A DNA stretch of 64,000 bases from Rhodospirillaceae bacterium (GTDB taxonomy: Bacteria > Pseudomonadota > Alphaproteobacteria > Puniceispirillales > Puniceispirillaceae). Shown here one piece after another: positions 34,722 through 43,625 of this stretch (its first letter is position 1; every line of letters begins with the position of its first letter). Position numbers and translations under genes: made by a program. Below the pieces are notes generated by a model that was not told where the DNA came from, searched no databases, and saw only the letters and a list, made by a program, of their open reading frames with translations. The DNA lies in the NCBI GenBank assembly GCA_011522725.1, contig WTIL01000021.1, forward strand, positions 1 through 64,000, in the 5' to 3' direction.

Positions 34722-35452
34722 GACGGCCGCGCCTCGTTCATCAGCCTGCGCATTTCCGCAATGGCCTTGTCCATGCCGGAGAACATCGCCTCACCCATCA
34801 GGAAATGCCCGATATTCAGTTCATGCATTTGAGGGATCGCCGCGATCGCACCGACGGTATCGAAATCCAGGCCATGCCCGCCATGGCATTCCACGCCGAG
34901 CGAGTCCGCGAGTTCCGCCGCCTTCCTGATCCGTGCCAATTCTGCCGCGCGGCCGCTTTCATCATGGCAGTAACGGCCGGTATGAAGCTCGATAATGTCG
35001 GCGCCGAGGGCAGCAGCGGCGCGGATCTCGGCCTCGCTTGCCTCGATGAAAAGCGACAGCCTGATGCCGGCGTCACGAATGCGCGTGAAATAGGGCTCAA
35101 GCTCGCTCTCGCGGCCGGCAACGGCAAGCCCGCCTTCTGTCGTCACCTCTTCGCGCCGCTCCGGAACAATGCAGGCTGCGTTCGGCTTCACATCGAGGGC
35201 GATGCCGACCATCTCGTCGGTCGCCGCCATTTCGAAATTCAGCGGCACGGTGACGGCCTGTCTGATGGCGTACATGTCGGCGTCGCGGATGTGCCGCCGG
35301 TCCTCGCGAAGATGGGCGGTGATGCCGTCGGCGCCCGCGGCCTCGGCGGCCACCGCCGCGCGCACAGGATCAGGATGCGCCCCGCCGCGCGCGTTACGAA
35401 CAGTTGCGACATGGTCGATGTTCACGCCAAGGCGAAGATGAGGGAGACTCAT
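34718..35452 (-). CDS. pdxJ: Pyridoxine 5'-phosphate synthase
   Basis: [53 protein letters not shown]; 244 aa. Confidence 0.98.
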   Translation of the reverse strand: MSLPHLRLGVNIDHVATVRNARGGAHPDPVRAAVAAEAAGADGITAHLREDRRHIRDADMYAIRQAVTVPLNFEMAATDEMVGIALDVKPNAACIVPERREEVTTEGGLAVAGRESELEPYFTRIRDAGIRLSLFIEASEAEIRAAAALGADIIELHTGRYCHDESGRAAELARIRKAAELADSLGVECHGGHGLDFDTVGAIAAIPQMHELNIGHFLMGEAMFSGMDKAIAEMRRLMNEARPS

Positions 35453-36090
35453 GCCCCGGTATCCTTTCCGGTCGGACGTGCCATTGGCGCCGACATCCCT
35501 GCGTCATTGTCGTTCTCCGACCTGAAGGCAGCGCGGCGAAGCCTTGCTGCCTCAAGCCTCTTCGAGCGGTGCGCACGCCAGCCTGCAACCGCCCAGTAGG
35601 TGAAGCCGAAGCCGGCGAACCAGGCAATCGATCCAAGGATCAGCGCTCCAATGATGATCGGCAGGAACAGCGCGCCGATCAGCGCCGGGGGATCAGCCAG
35701 AAACAGGGTCACAAACTCGGACATGGTGCCGCCGATCGATGTCACATCACCGCCGAATTCGGTTACGATGAAAGCGCCGAGCCGGTAGTCCAGATAGAAA
35801 AACAGCGGAAAGGTCCAGGGATTGCCGACAAAGGTGCCGAACAGGCAGGCCAGAAGGTTGCCACGGCAGACATAAGCCATGAACAGGCCGACCAGCAGAT
35901 GCAGCCCGATGAAGGGCGTGAAGGAAACCGAAATGCCCCATGCCGCCCCTACCGCGATCGACAGGGTGGATCCCGGCATCCGCTTGACCCGCTGGATCAG
36001 ATAGGAAATCAGCCGCCCGAAGCCACGGTCCGGCCAGACGACACTGCGGACGCGGTCAACCCTCGACATTTGTTTGCGGCGTTTGAACAT
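35449..36090 (-). CDS. DUF2062 domain-containing membrane protein
   Basis: [69 protein letters not shown]. Confidence 0.88.
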   Translation of the reverse strand: MFKRRKQMSRVDRVRSVVWPDRGFGRLISYLIQRVKRMPGSTLSIAVGAAWGISVSFTPFIGLHLLVGLFMAYVCRGNLLACLFGTFVGNPWTFPLFFYLDYRLGAFIVTEFGGDVTSIGGTMSEFVTLFLADPPALIGALFLPIIIGALILGSIAWFAGFGFTYWAVAGWRAHRSKRLEAARLRRAAFRSENDNDAGMSAPMARPTGKDTGA

Positions 36091-36151
36091 TCTGGCGGTC
36101 CGGTGGATGCGGGAAAATCAGGCGGATTATGCAGGCGGTCTGGCGATCCGG

Positions 36152-38284
36152 TCAGCCGGTGTCCGAGCGTTCTACGCTCTCAACATATTTATTCGCCTGC
36201 AGAACCGCAATGATCGCGCGCATATGTTCCACGTCCTTAACCTCCAGGTCCAACTCGAATCTGAAAAAATCAGGAGTCCTGTCCGTGAGGTGGATATTGG
36301 AGATATTGCCGCCCTGCTGGCTGATCACCGTGGCCAGCGACGCAAGCGACCCGGGCTCGTTGGACAGCACCGTGTTAAGCCGCCCGTTGACGGTACGGAG
36401 GCTGTCCTGCTCCCAGGACACGTCGAGCCACAGTTCCGGCGCGTCGGAGAATTTGCTGAGTGTCGTGCAGCCCACCTTGTGAACCGTGATTCCCTTGCCC
36501 GTCGTAAAAATACCGACAATCGCCTCGCCCGGCAGTGGGTGGCAGCAGCGCGCGATCGTCACCGCCGTGCCGGCATTGTCACCCTTGATTTTCAGCTTCG
36601 ACTGCGTGGTCTGGCCACGGCTGCGGTCCCGTGCCTCGCGGTCATCATCGATGACAATATCCGGGTGCAGCTTTTCCAGAACACGCAATGGTGACAACCG
36701 GTCCTCGCCGACAAGCGCGAACACCTCTTCGACGCGGGATACGCCGAAGGCCGAAAGCGACTGTCCGAGGGAACGCGTGCGGAACGGCCTGTCATGCTCG
36801 CGGAATGTCTTCTCGATAAGCGCCTTTCCGATCCGGCTGAACTCGGTCACACGCTGCGCCCGGGTAAAGCGCCTGATGGCGGATTTTGCCCGTCCCGTCT
36901 TGACGAAACTTTCCCACTCCGCGCGCGGCTTGGCATCGGACTGCGTCAGGATCTCGATCTGGTCGCCGTTCTGAAGTTCCGTGGCCAGCTGACGTGTCTT
37001 GCCGTTGATGCGAACGCCGTTGCAGGTCTCGCCGATCTGGGTATGCACGGCATAGGCGAAATCAACAGCCGTGGCACCTCTTGGCAGTGCGATCAGGTCA
37101 CCACGCGGCGTGAAACAGAACACCTGGTCGTGATAGAGGTCCATCTTTGTGTGCTCGAAGAATTCCTCGGCACCGGCATCCTCGTCCAGAAGACCGACAA
37201 GCTCCTGAATCCATTTGTATTTAGGCGGATTATAATCCTGGTTTGAACGCTTGTAGTGCCAATGAGCGGCGACGCCGTGTTCGGCGACATTATGCATATC
37301 GGGCGTTCTGATCTGAACCTCGATCCGGTGGTTCTGGGGCCCGAGAATGCCGGTATGCAGCGACTGGTACCCGTTCCGCTTGGGGGTCGAGATGTAATCC
37401 TTGAAGCGTCCCATCACCGTTGGATAATTCTGGTGCAGCTGGCCAAGCGCGCGGTAACAATCATCCATGTTCGGCACCAGAACCCGGAAGGCGACGATGT
37501 CGGCAAGCTGCTCCATCGTCACCGCCTTGGTCTGCATCTTCCGCCAGATGGAATAGGGAGATTTCAGGCGTCCGGTCACGCTGCATTCGATGCCGACACG
37601 TTCGATGGTCGACTGCAATTCGACACTGATGGTGGGGATGGTGATCTTCGCCTCGGATGTGAGATAGTCGAGCCGGGTGATGATGCTCTGGCGCATGTCA
37701 CCGTTCAGGATCTCGAAGGCGCTGTCTTCCAGTTCGCTCTGGATTTGTGTCAGCCCGATGCGCTCGGCAAGCGGCGCATAGATATCCATCGTCTCGCGGG
37801 CGATGCGCATCCGCTTTTCCGGCTTCGGAATAAAGGACAATGTGCGCATGTTGTGCGTGCGGTCGGCGAGCTTCACCAGCAATACACGCACATCCTCGCT
37901 CATCGCCATCAGCAGCTTGCGGAAATTCTCCGCCTGGGCGCTGCTCGGAAGGGATTTGATGGCCAACCGGCTCAGCTTGGTGACGCCGTCGACAAGCTGC
38001 GAGACATCACCGCCGAATTCGGTCTGCAGCGTTTCAAGCGTGACATCGCAATCCTCGACAGTGTCGTGGAGCAATGCGGTGATGATGGAATCCTCGTCCA
38101 GACGCATGTCCGCAAGAATGTTTGCCACGGCCACGGGATGCGTGAAATAGGGCTCTCCCGACGCGCGGGTCTGGCCGTCATGGGCAACCTTGCCGAATTC
38201 GAAGGCACGCGCGAGACGGCCGGGATCCACGGCACCATTATAGGCGCGCATCTTTTCAATGATGGGATCAGCCGTTCCGATCAT
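36152..38284 (-). CDS. Bifunctional (p)ppGpp synthetase/hydrolase (RelA/SpoT, Rsh)
   Basis: HD domain YFTHPVAVANILADMRLDEDSIITALLHDTVEDCD; synthetase RFKDYISTPKRNGYQSLHTGI; TGS and ACT regions; 710 aa. Confidence 0.96.
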   Translation of the reverse strand: MIGTADPIIEKMRAYNGAVDPGRLARAFEFGKVAHDGQTRASGEPYFTHPVAVANILADMRLDEDSIITALLHDTVEDCDVTLETLQTEFGGDVSQLVDGVTKLSRLAIKSLPSSAQAENFRKLLMAMSEDVRVLLVKLADRTHNMRTLSFIPKPEKRMRIARETMDIYAPLAERIGLTQIQSELEDSAFEILNGDMRQSIITRLDYLTSEAKITIPTISVELQSTIERVGIECSVTGRLKSPYSIWRKMQTKAVTMEQLADIVAFRVLVPNMDDCYRALGQLHQNYPTVMGRFKDYISTPKRNGYQSLHTGILGPQNHRIEVQIRTPDMHNVAEHGVAAHWHYKRSNQDYNPPKYKWIQELVGLLDEDAGAEEFFEHTKMDLYHDQVFCFTPRGDLIALPRGATAVDFAYAVHTQIGETCNGVRINGKTRQLATELQNGDQIEILTQSDAKPRAEWESFVKTGRAKSAIRRFTRAQRVTEFSRIGKALIEKTFREHDRPFRTRSLGQSLSAFGVSRVEEVFALVGEDRLSPLRVLEKLHPDIVIDDDREARDRSRGQTTQSKLKIKGDNAGTAVTIARCCHPLPGEAIVGIFTTGKGITVHKVGCTTLSKFSDAPELWLDVSWEQDSLRTVNGRLNTVLSNEPGSLASLATVISQQGGNISNIHLTDRTPDFFRFELDLEVKDVEHMRAIIAVLQANKYVESVERSDTG

Positions 38285-38342
38285 GCCATTCCAGACGACA
38301 GGGCAATCACCGGCAGCTTGGTAAACAAGGCCGCCTAAGGAC

Positions 38343-38753
38343 TTAATCTTCGCCGGTCACTTGCGACAGGTCAACATCCTCAAAGCCCGGCTCGGCCTCT
38401 GCTTCGGCAGCGGTGCTGACATGCATGCCGGCTTCCTCGCCTTCGGCCTCGCTGTAATCGCCGATCATTTCGGACAGGTCGACATCACCGGACGCCTCCT
38501 GCTCCTCCATCGGCTGCTCTTCCTGCGCGGTCAGGCGCTGCAGTTTCTTGACGATGCCGTCATTCAGATTGCCGATATCGACAGTCTCGGCCGCGATCTC
38601 GCGAAGGGCGATCACCGGGTTCTTGTCATTGTCGCGGTCGAGAGTCGGCAGATCGCCTTTCATGATGCCGCGTGCGCGTTGCGACGCCGTCAGAACAAGG
38701 TCGAAACGGTTCGGAATCTTCTCGATGCAATCTTCAACGGTAACGCGGGCCAT
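38343..38753 (-). CDS. rpoZ: RNA polymerase omega subunit with acidic C-terminal extension
   Basis: [34 protein letters not shown]; adjacent to rsh; start set at MARVTV. Confidence 0.95.
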   Translation of the reverse strand: MARVTVEDCIEKIPNRFDLVLTASQRARGIMKGDLPTLDRDNDKNPVIALREIAAETVDIGNLNDGIVKKLQRLTAQEEQPMEEQEASGDVDLSEMIGDYSEAEGEEAGMHVSTAAEAEAEPGFEDVDLSQVTGED

Positions 38754-38916
38754 GGCGGTCTCCAGATGTCGCGGCGACGGCATGATCCTCGCGCCCTTGA
38801 TTACGGGCCGCAAATCCATGCCGCTGGTTTTCGAAAACTGCGCGTGTCATATCGCAATTCAGACAGCTTCGCAAGCCGAACCGGCACGGCACGGCGATTG
38901 CCACTGACGGCACCGG

Positions 38917-39420
38917 TCAGTCAGCCTTGCGGATTTGCTGGTCGCCAGGCAAGGCGGCGATCAGATCATCAATGCCGAGCCCACTTACGGGGTGGCTATA
39001 GCCGGGCGCGACGTCCCGCATCGGCAAGAGCACGAAAGCCCGCTCATGAAGGCGCGGGTGCGGGATGCTGATATTGTCGTCGTCATATGTCAGGCCGCCA
39101 TAATCCAGCAAATCGAGATCCAGCACGCGGGCGGCGTTCCGCACGGTCCTGATACGGCCAAAGCGGGCTTCAACCCTGTGCAGCGCAGCCAGCGCATCTG
39201 CGGCGGACATTGATGTGGTCGCGGCGATGACCGCGTTGTTGAACCATGGCTGATCCGAAACCGGCACCGGAGCTGTCTCGTACCAGGGCGACACGGCAAC
39301 AACATCGATGCCAAGGTCAGCAAGGCTGGCGATGGCGGCTTCGCACCCTTCTCTGGGTGTCGCATACCCGTCCGGAGACAGATTGGCACCGATCCCGATC
39401 AAAATTGAGGTCCTGTTCAT
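38917..39420 (-). CDS. folK: 2-amino-4-hydroxy-6-hydroxymethyldihydropteridine diphosphokinase
   Basis: ILIGIGANLSPDGY, VARFGRIRTVRNAARVLDLDLLDYGG, IPHPRLHERAFVLLPM. Confidence 0.95.
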   Translation of the reverse strand: MNRTSILIGIGANLSPDGYATPREGCEAAIASLADLGIDVVAVSPWYETAPVPVSDQPWFNNAVIAATTSMSAADALAALHRVEARFGRIRTVRNAARVLDLDLLDYGGLTYDDDNISIPHPRLHERAFVLLPMRDVAPGYSHPVSGLGIDDLIAALPGDQQIRKAD

Positions 39421-39507
39421 AGCCGGCACACTCCGTTGAAACAACATTGGACTGGTTTACGATCTGCACAGATTCCGAAGCGATTCATCAATGCGACCCT
39501 AAACTCT

Positions 39508-39570
39508 TTACAATTTGCAGCAAAAGAACGATCCTCTGATCATAGCGAGACAGTTATTTCAAAATTGTAA
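39508..39570. promoter_or_regulatory. AT-rich intergenic dyad upstream of the NYN-domain gene
   Basis: Perfect inverted arms TTACAATTT (39508-39516) and AAATTGTAA (39562-39570), 45 nt apart, in the folK/NYN divergent intergenic region. Confidence 0.35.
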
Positions 39571-39688
39571 TTGATACGAACGAATAATCGGCAGAACAGG
39601 CATTCCGTCCAATTGACCGCTGTACTGCCAGACGCTTTCCGAACTGTCATTCGTTCATTTAACCGATTTTTTAAGGAATATTGTAGTT

Positions 39689-40258
39689 ATGGCTCAAATC
39701 ACCAACGAAAAGACCGTCCTATTCATTGACGGATCCAACTTTTACGCCGCAGCGCGCTCGCTCGGCATGGATATCGACTATGCCAGGATGCGCGCCCATT
39801 TCGCCAGGGATGCACGGCTCATCCGCGCCTATTATTACACCGCCCTCCCCGAAGACCAGGAATACTCGCCGCTTCGTCCGCTGATCGACTGGCTCGACTA
39901 CAATGGCTATGCGGTCGTGAGCAAACTGACCCGTGAATTTACCGACCCCGAGACCGGCAAGCGCCGGATCAAGGGCAACATGGATATGGAAATTGCGCTC
40001 GACATGCTGAAGCTGGCACCGCAGATCGATCACGCGATCCTGTTTTCCGGCGACGGTGATTTCTGCCGCCTTCTGGAAGATGTTCAGGGCATGGGCGTGC
40101 GCGTCACCGTGGTTTCCACAACGAAGACGTCGCCTCCGATGGCGGCGGACGCCCTGCGCCGCATGGCGGACGAGTTTGTCGAGATGGAATCAATCCGCGA
40201 CATGATCACCCGGCCGCCACGTCCAAGCGAAGAAAATGTGACTGCAACCACCGGATAA
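39689..40258 (+). CDS. NYN (LabA/DUF88-like) domain protein, putative PIN-like RNase
   Basis: VLFIDGSNFYAAARSLG, AYYYTALPE, KGNMDMEIALDMLKLAPQIDHAILFSGDGDFCRLLEDVQGMGVRVTVVS. Confidence 0.92.
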   Translation: MAQITNEKTVLFIDGSNFYAAARSLGMDIDYARMRAHFARDARLIRAYYYTALPEDQEYSPLRPLIDWLDYNGYAVVSKLTREFTDPETGKRRIKGNMDMEIALDMLKLAPQIDHAILFSGDGDFCRLLEDVQGMGVRVTVVSTTKTSPPMAADALRRMADEFVEMESIRDMITRPPRPSEENVTATTG

Positions 40259-40264
40259 CCGGCC

Positions 40265-40906
40265 TTGGCGTTCCGGCTCGAACCATCTTCCGACTGTCGA
40301 CGCTGCCCGCGCCTCGTATCACTGCGGCGGGAATGCCGTGCGGCCGAACCGGACTGGCACAATGCGCCTGTCGAGGGATACGGATCGCTGGACGCATGGC
40401 TTCTGGTGATCGGCCTTGCGCCGGGTCGGCGCGGAGCAAATCGCACGGGTCGTCCGTTTACCGGCGATGCCGCTGGCGGCTATCTTTTCGACATGCTTGG
40501 CAGGTTTGACCTGGCAAGCGGCACCTATCGGGATGACGGTGACGACGACATCCGCCTGCATGGCACGCGGATCACCAATGTTGTCCGCTGCCTGCCCCCC
40601 GAGAACAAGCCCGTCGCCGCCGAGGTGAATGCCTGCCGCGCCTTCCTGAAGGCCGAGATCAAGGCCATGCCAAAGCTGGACACAATCCTGACGCTGGGGC
40701 GGGTGGCGCATGATTCCACCTGCCGCACGCTTGGTTTGCGCCCGGCCGAAGTTCCGTTCGGCCATGGCCATTGCTGGCATGGCGAAGCGGGTGGCCGCCC
40801 GATGCGCATCGTCAGTTCATATCATTGTTCGCGCTACAATACCCAGACGGGGCGGCTGACGGACGAGATGTTCGCCGAGGCGTTCCGGCTGGCCACTCAA
40901 GGCTGA
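40265..40906 (+). CDS. Uracil-DNA glycosylase, family 5 (UDGb)-like
   Basis: LLVIGLAPGRRGANRTGRPFTGDAAGGYLF motif 1; C..C spacing CRRCPRLVSLRREC; VSSYHCSRYNTQTGRLT C-terminal motif. Confidence 0.88.
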   Translation: MAFRLEPSSDCRRCPRLVSLRRECRAAEPDWHNAPVEGYGSLDAWLLVIGLAPGRRGANRTGRPFTGDAAGGYLFDMLGRFDLASGTYRDDGDDDIRLHGTRITNVVRCLPPENKPVAAEVNACRAFLKAEIKAMPKLDTILTLGRVAHDSTCRTLGLRPAEVPFGHGHCWHGEAGGRPMRIVSSYHCSRYNTQTGRLTDEMFAEAFRLATQG

Positions 40907-40913
40907 CGGCGGC

Positions 40914-41381
40914 CTATCCCTTGCTTCGCAGCAGACGGGCCTTGTCACGGCTCCAGTCACGGTCCTTTGCGGCCTGGCGCTTGTCCTGCTTCTTGCGGCC
41001 TTTGGCGAGCCCAAGCTGCAGCTTGGCGATGCCCTTGCTGTTGAAATACAGCGCCAGTGGCACAAGCGTCATACCCTCGCGGCGGACAAGCCCCAGCAGC
41101 TTGTTGCGCTCGCGCACCTTCACCAGAAGCTCGCGCGGGCGCTTGGGTTCGTGATTGTCGCGCGCAGGTTCGTAGATCGGGATGTTCGCGTTGAACAGCA
41201 CCAGCCTGCCATTGTCCTCGCCGGCATAGCTTTCTGCGATGCTGGCGCGGCCGGTGCGCAGCGATTTCACCTCGCTGCCGCGCAGGATCAGCCCGGTCTC
41301 GATCGTGTCCTCGATCTCGTACTCATGCCTCGCCCGGCGGTTTTCCGCCACCCGGCCAGTGGTAATATGTCCCTTGGACAT
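40914..41381 (-). CDS. smpB: SsrA-binding protein SmpB
   Basis: [40 protein letters not shown]; 155 aa. Confidence 0.97.
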   Translation of the reverse strand: MSKGHITTGRVAENRRARHEYEIEDTIETGLILRGSEVKSLRTGRASIAESYAGEDNGRLVLFNANIPIYEPARDNHEPKRPRELLVKVRERNKLLGLVRREGMTLVPLALYFNSKGIAKLQLGLAKGRKKQDKRQAAKDRDWSRDKARLLRSKG

Positions 41382-41465
41382 GGGTCTGTTCCTGCCATTG
41401 GAAGGCGTTCATCCCGCCAGTCTCGCGAGAAGGCCGCCAATTGGTACTGCCTGGCCTGCCGCGGG

Positions 41466-42395
41466 CTAGTTCATCAGGCCGGCGCCGCGAAGCGCCGCCT
41501 CGACACGGGCCTTGCTGGCATCGGCGATTTCGCAGAGCGGCAGCCTTGTCTCGGCACTGCAGATGCCAAGGAGTTCCGCCGCGTATTTGACCGGTCCCGG
41601 GCTGGCCTCGCAGAACATCGCATCATGAACCTCGATCATGCGGGTGTTGATCTGCTGCGCTGTCGCGACGTCGCCCGCCTGCCACGCATTGTGCATGTCG
41701 GCCATCTGGCGCGGCGCGATATTCGAGGTGACCGAGATGGCGCCATGGCCGCCGCCGGCAAGATAGGGAAGCGTTGTGGCATCCTCGCCGGACAGCTGGG
41801 CAAAGCCGCTGCCGAGCGCGTTGGTGATACGCGGCGGACGGCCGACATCGGTCGTGGCGTCCTTGATACCTGAAATATTCGGATAATCTGCGGCCATCCG
41901 CGCCAGCGTGTCGTCATTGACCCGGACGATCGAGCGCCCCGGGATGTCATAGACGATCACCGCCACATCGACGGCCTCTGCGACAGCGGTGAAATGGCGG
42001 TACAGCCCTTCCTGCGTCGGCTTGTTGTAATAGGGGCTGACAATCAGCACGCCATCGGCACCGGCGGCAGCGGCATGTTTCGCCAGACGGACGGCCTCGT
42101 CCGTGCTGTTCGATCCGGCGCCGGCAATCACCGGCACGCGGCCCGCCGCCTGCTCGATGCACATCTCGACGACGCGGTCATGCTCTTCATGCGACAGGGT
42201 CGGCGATTCACCGGTCGTGCCGACCGGCACCAGGCCATGCGTGCCGTTTTCGATCTGGAAATCGACAAGTTTCCGGAACGCAGCCTCATCGACCTTGCCG
42301 TTGCTGAACGGCGTGATCAGTGCGGTATAGGACCCGTTGAAGGGCGATGTGGCAGTATCTTGCGGCATGGGATATCCCGATTTCTGGCCGAACAT
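41466..42395 (-). CDS. dapA: 4-hydroxy-tetrahydrodipicolinate synthase
   Basis: GSYTALITPFSNGKVDEAAFRKLVDFQIENGTHGLVPVGTTGESPTLSHEEH, VSPYYNKPTQEGLYRHF. MPQDTA at 42368 is an alternative start. Confidence 0.96.
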   Translation of the reverse strand: MFGQKSGYPMPQDTATSPFNGSYTALITPFSNGKVDEAAFRKLVDFQIENGTHGLVPVGTTGESPTLSHEEHDRVVEMCIEQAAGRVPVIAGAGSNSTDEAVRLAKHAAAAGADGVLIVSPYYNKPTQEGLYRHFTAVAEAVDVAVIVYDIPGRSIVRVNDDTLARMAADYPNISGIKDATTDVGRPPRITNALGSGFAQLSGEDATTLPYLAGGGHGAISVTSNIAPRQMADMHNAWQAGDVATAQQINTRMIEVHDAMFCEASPGPVKYAAELLGICSAETRLPLCEIADASKARVEAALRGAGLMN

Positions 42396-42608
42396 CCGGC
42401 CGTGTCAAAGCGTCAGCGCCTCAAAATAGGCGTGCCACAGCATGATGACAAGCGGCTTTCCACGTGACGGGACGCGATCCGGCGCGCCGCCGTTCAGCTG
42501 TGCTTGCACGGCTTGCGGATGTCGCCGCGGCTGCGTTACCGTTTTCCCATCGCTTCCTTGCATGGCGTCACCCGCCACGCACCATCAACCCGAAACGGAC
42601 ACGCCCGC

Positions 42609-43607
42609 ATGAACCCGCAAAGCCCGTCCCCCGCAGTCACCATCGCCGATATTCGGAAAGCCGCCGACCGGATCGCCCCGCATGCGATCAGGACACCGCT
42701 TCTGGAGTCCCCGCGGCTGAACGACTGGCTGGGCTTCAGGCTGCTGGTGAAATGCGAGAACCTGCAGCATACGGGTTCGTTCAAGCTGCGCGGCGCGACG
42801 AATGCCGTGATGAGCCTGCCGGACAGCGTTACCGATGTGGTTGCCTATTCCAGCGGCAACCATGCGCAGGCCGTGGCCCGCGCCGCCAGCCGTCGTGGCA
42901 TGAACGCCACCATCGTGATGCCCGAGGATGCGCCGGCGCTGAAGATCGAGGGCACAAAGGCCTATGGCGCGGAAGTGGTGACCTATGACCGCTATAACGA
43001 AAGCCGCGAGGAGATCGGCGGCGCCATCGCCGCCGAGCGCAACGCGGAACTGATCCGGCCGTTCGAGGATGTACGGGTGATCGCCGGCCAGGGCACGATC
43101 GGACTGGAGATCGCGTCCCAATGCGCCGAGCTTGGCGCGACACCCGATCATGTCATCAGTTGCTGCGGCGGTGGCGGACTGATCGCGGGCACGAGCCTTG
43201 CCGTCACCTCGCAGATTCCGGGCGCAAAAGTATGGGCAGCCGAGCCGGAAGGGTTCGATGACACCATCCGGTCGCTTGAAAGCGGCGAGATCCTGTCGGT
43301 CGATCCGGCCAACAGGTCGATCTGCGACGCCGTGGTGACGCCGAGCCCGGGCGAAATCACCTTCTCGATCAACCGCAACACGCTGTCGGGGGGATTTGCC
43401 GTCAGTGACGATCTTGTGCTCAAGGTCATGGCGACGGCCTTCAAACATCTGAAGATCGTGGTCGAACCCGGGGGCGCCGTCGCGATGGCGGCAGCGCTGG
43501 ACGGCAGGTTGCCCGCCGGCACCAACTGTGCCGTTGCCGTGGCGTCGGGCGGCAATGTGGATCCTGAAATGTTTGCGCGCGCACTGGCGGCGGGCCCGCT
43601 CTTCTAG
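42609..43607 (+). CDS. Threonine/serine dehydratase-like PLP enzyme (fold II, no ACT domain)
   Basis: KCENLQHTGSFKLRGATNAVMSL, YSSGNHAQAVARAASRRGMNATIVMP, SCCGGGGLIAGTSLA; start set at MNPQSP. Confidence 0.88.
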   Translation: MNPQSPSPAVTIADIRKAADRIAPHAIRTPLLESPRLNDWLGFRLLVKCENLQHTGSFKLRGATNAVMSLPDSVTDVVAYSSGNHAQAVARAASRRGMNATIVMPEDAPALKIEGTKAYGAEVVTYDRYNESREEIGGAIAAERNAELIRPFEDVRVIAGQGTIGLEIASQCAELGATPDHVISCCGGGGLIAGTSLAVTSQIPGAKVWAAEPEGFDDTIRSLESGEILSVDPANRSICDAVVTPSPGEITFSINRNTLSGGFAVSDDLVLKVMATAFKHLKIVVEPGGAVAMAAALDGRLPAGTNCAVAVASGGNVDPEMFARALAAGPLF

Positions 43608-43625
43608 GCTGGAGCCAGCCTAGAA
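43602..43625. terminator. Bidirectional stem-loop at a convergent junction
   Basis: TTCTAGGCTG-GAGC-CAGCCTAGAA, perfect 10-bp stem containing both genes' stop codons. Confidence 0.65.

Noticed and set aside
41421-41430. Palindrome TCTCGCGAGA in the smpB-dapA gap
   Set aside because: Ten-bp palindrome only; resembles a eukaryotic promoter motif by coincidence and has no supporting context.
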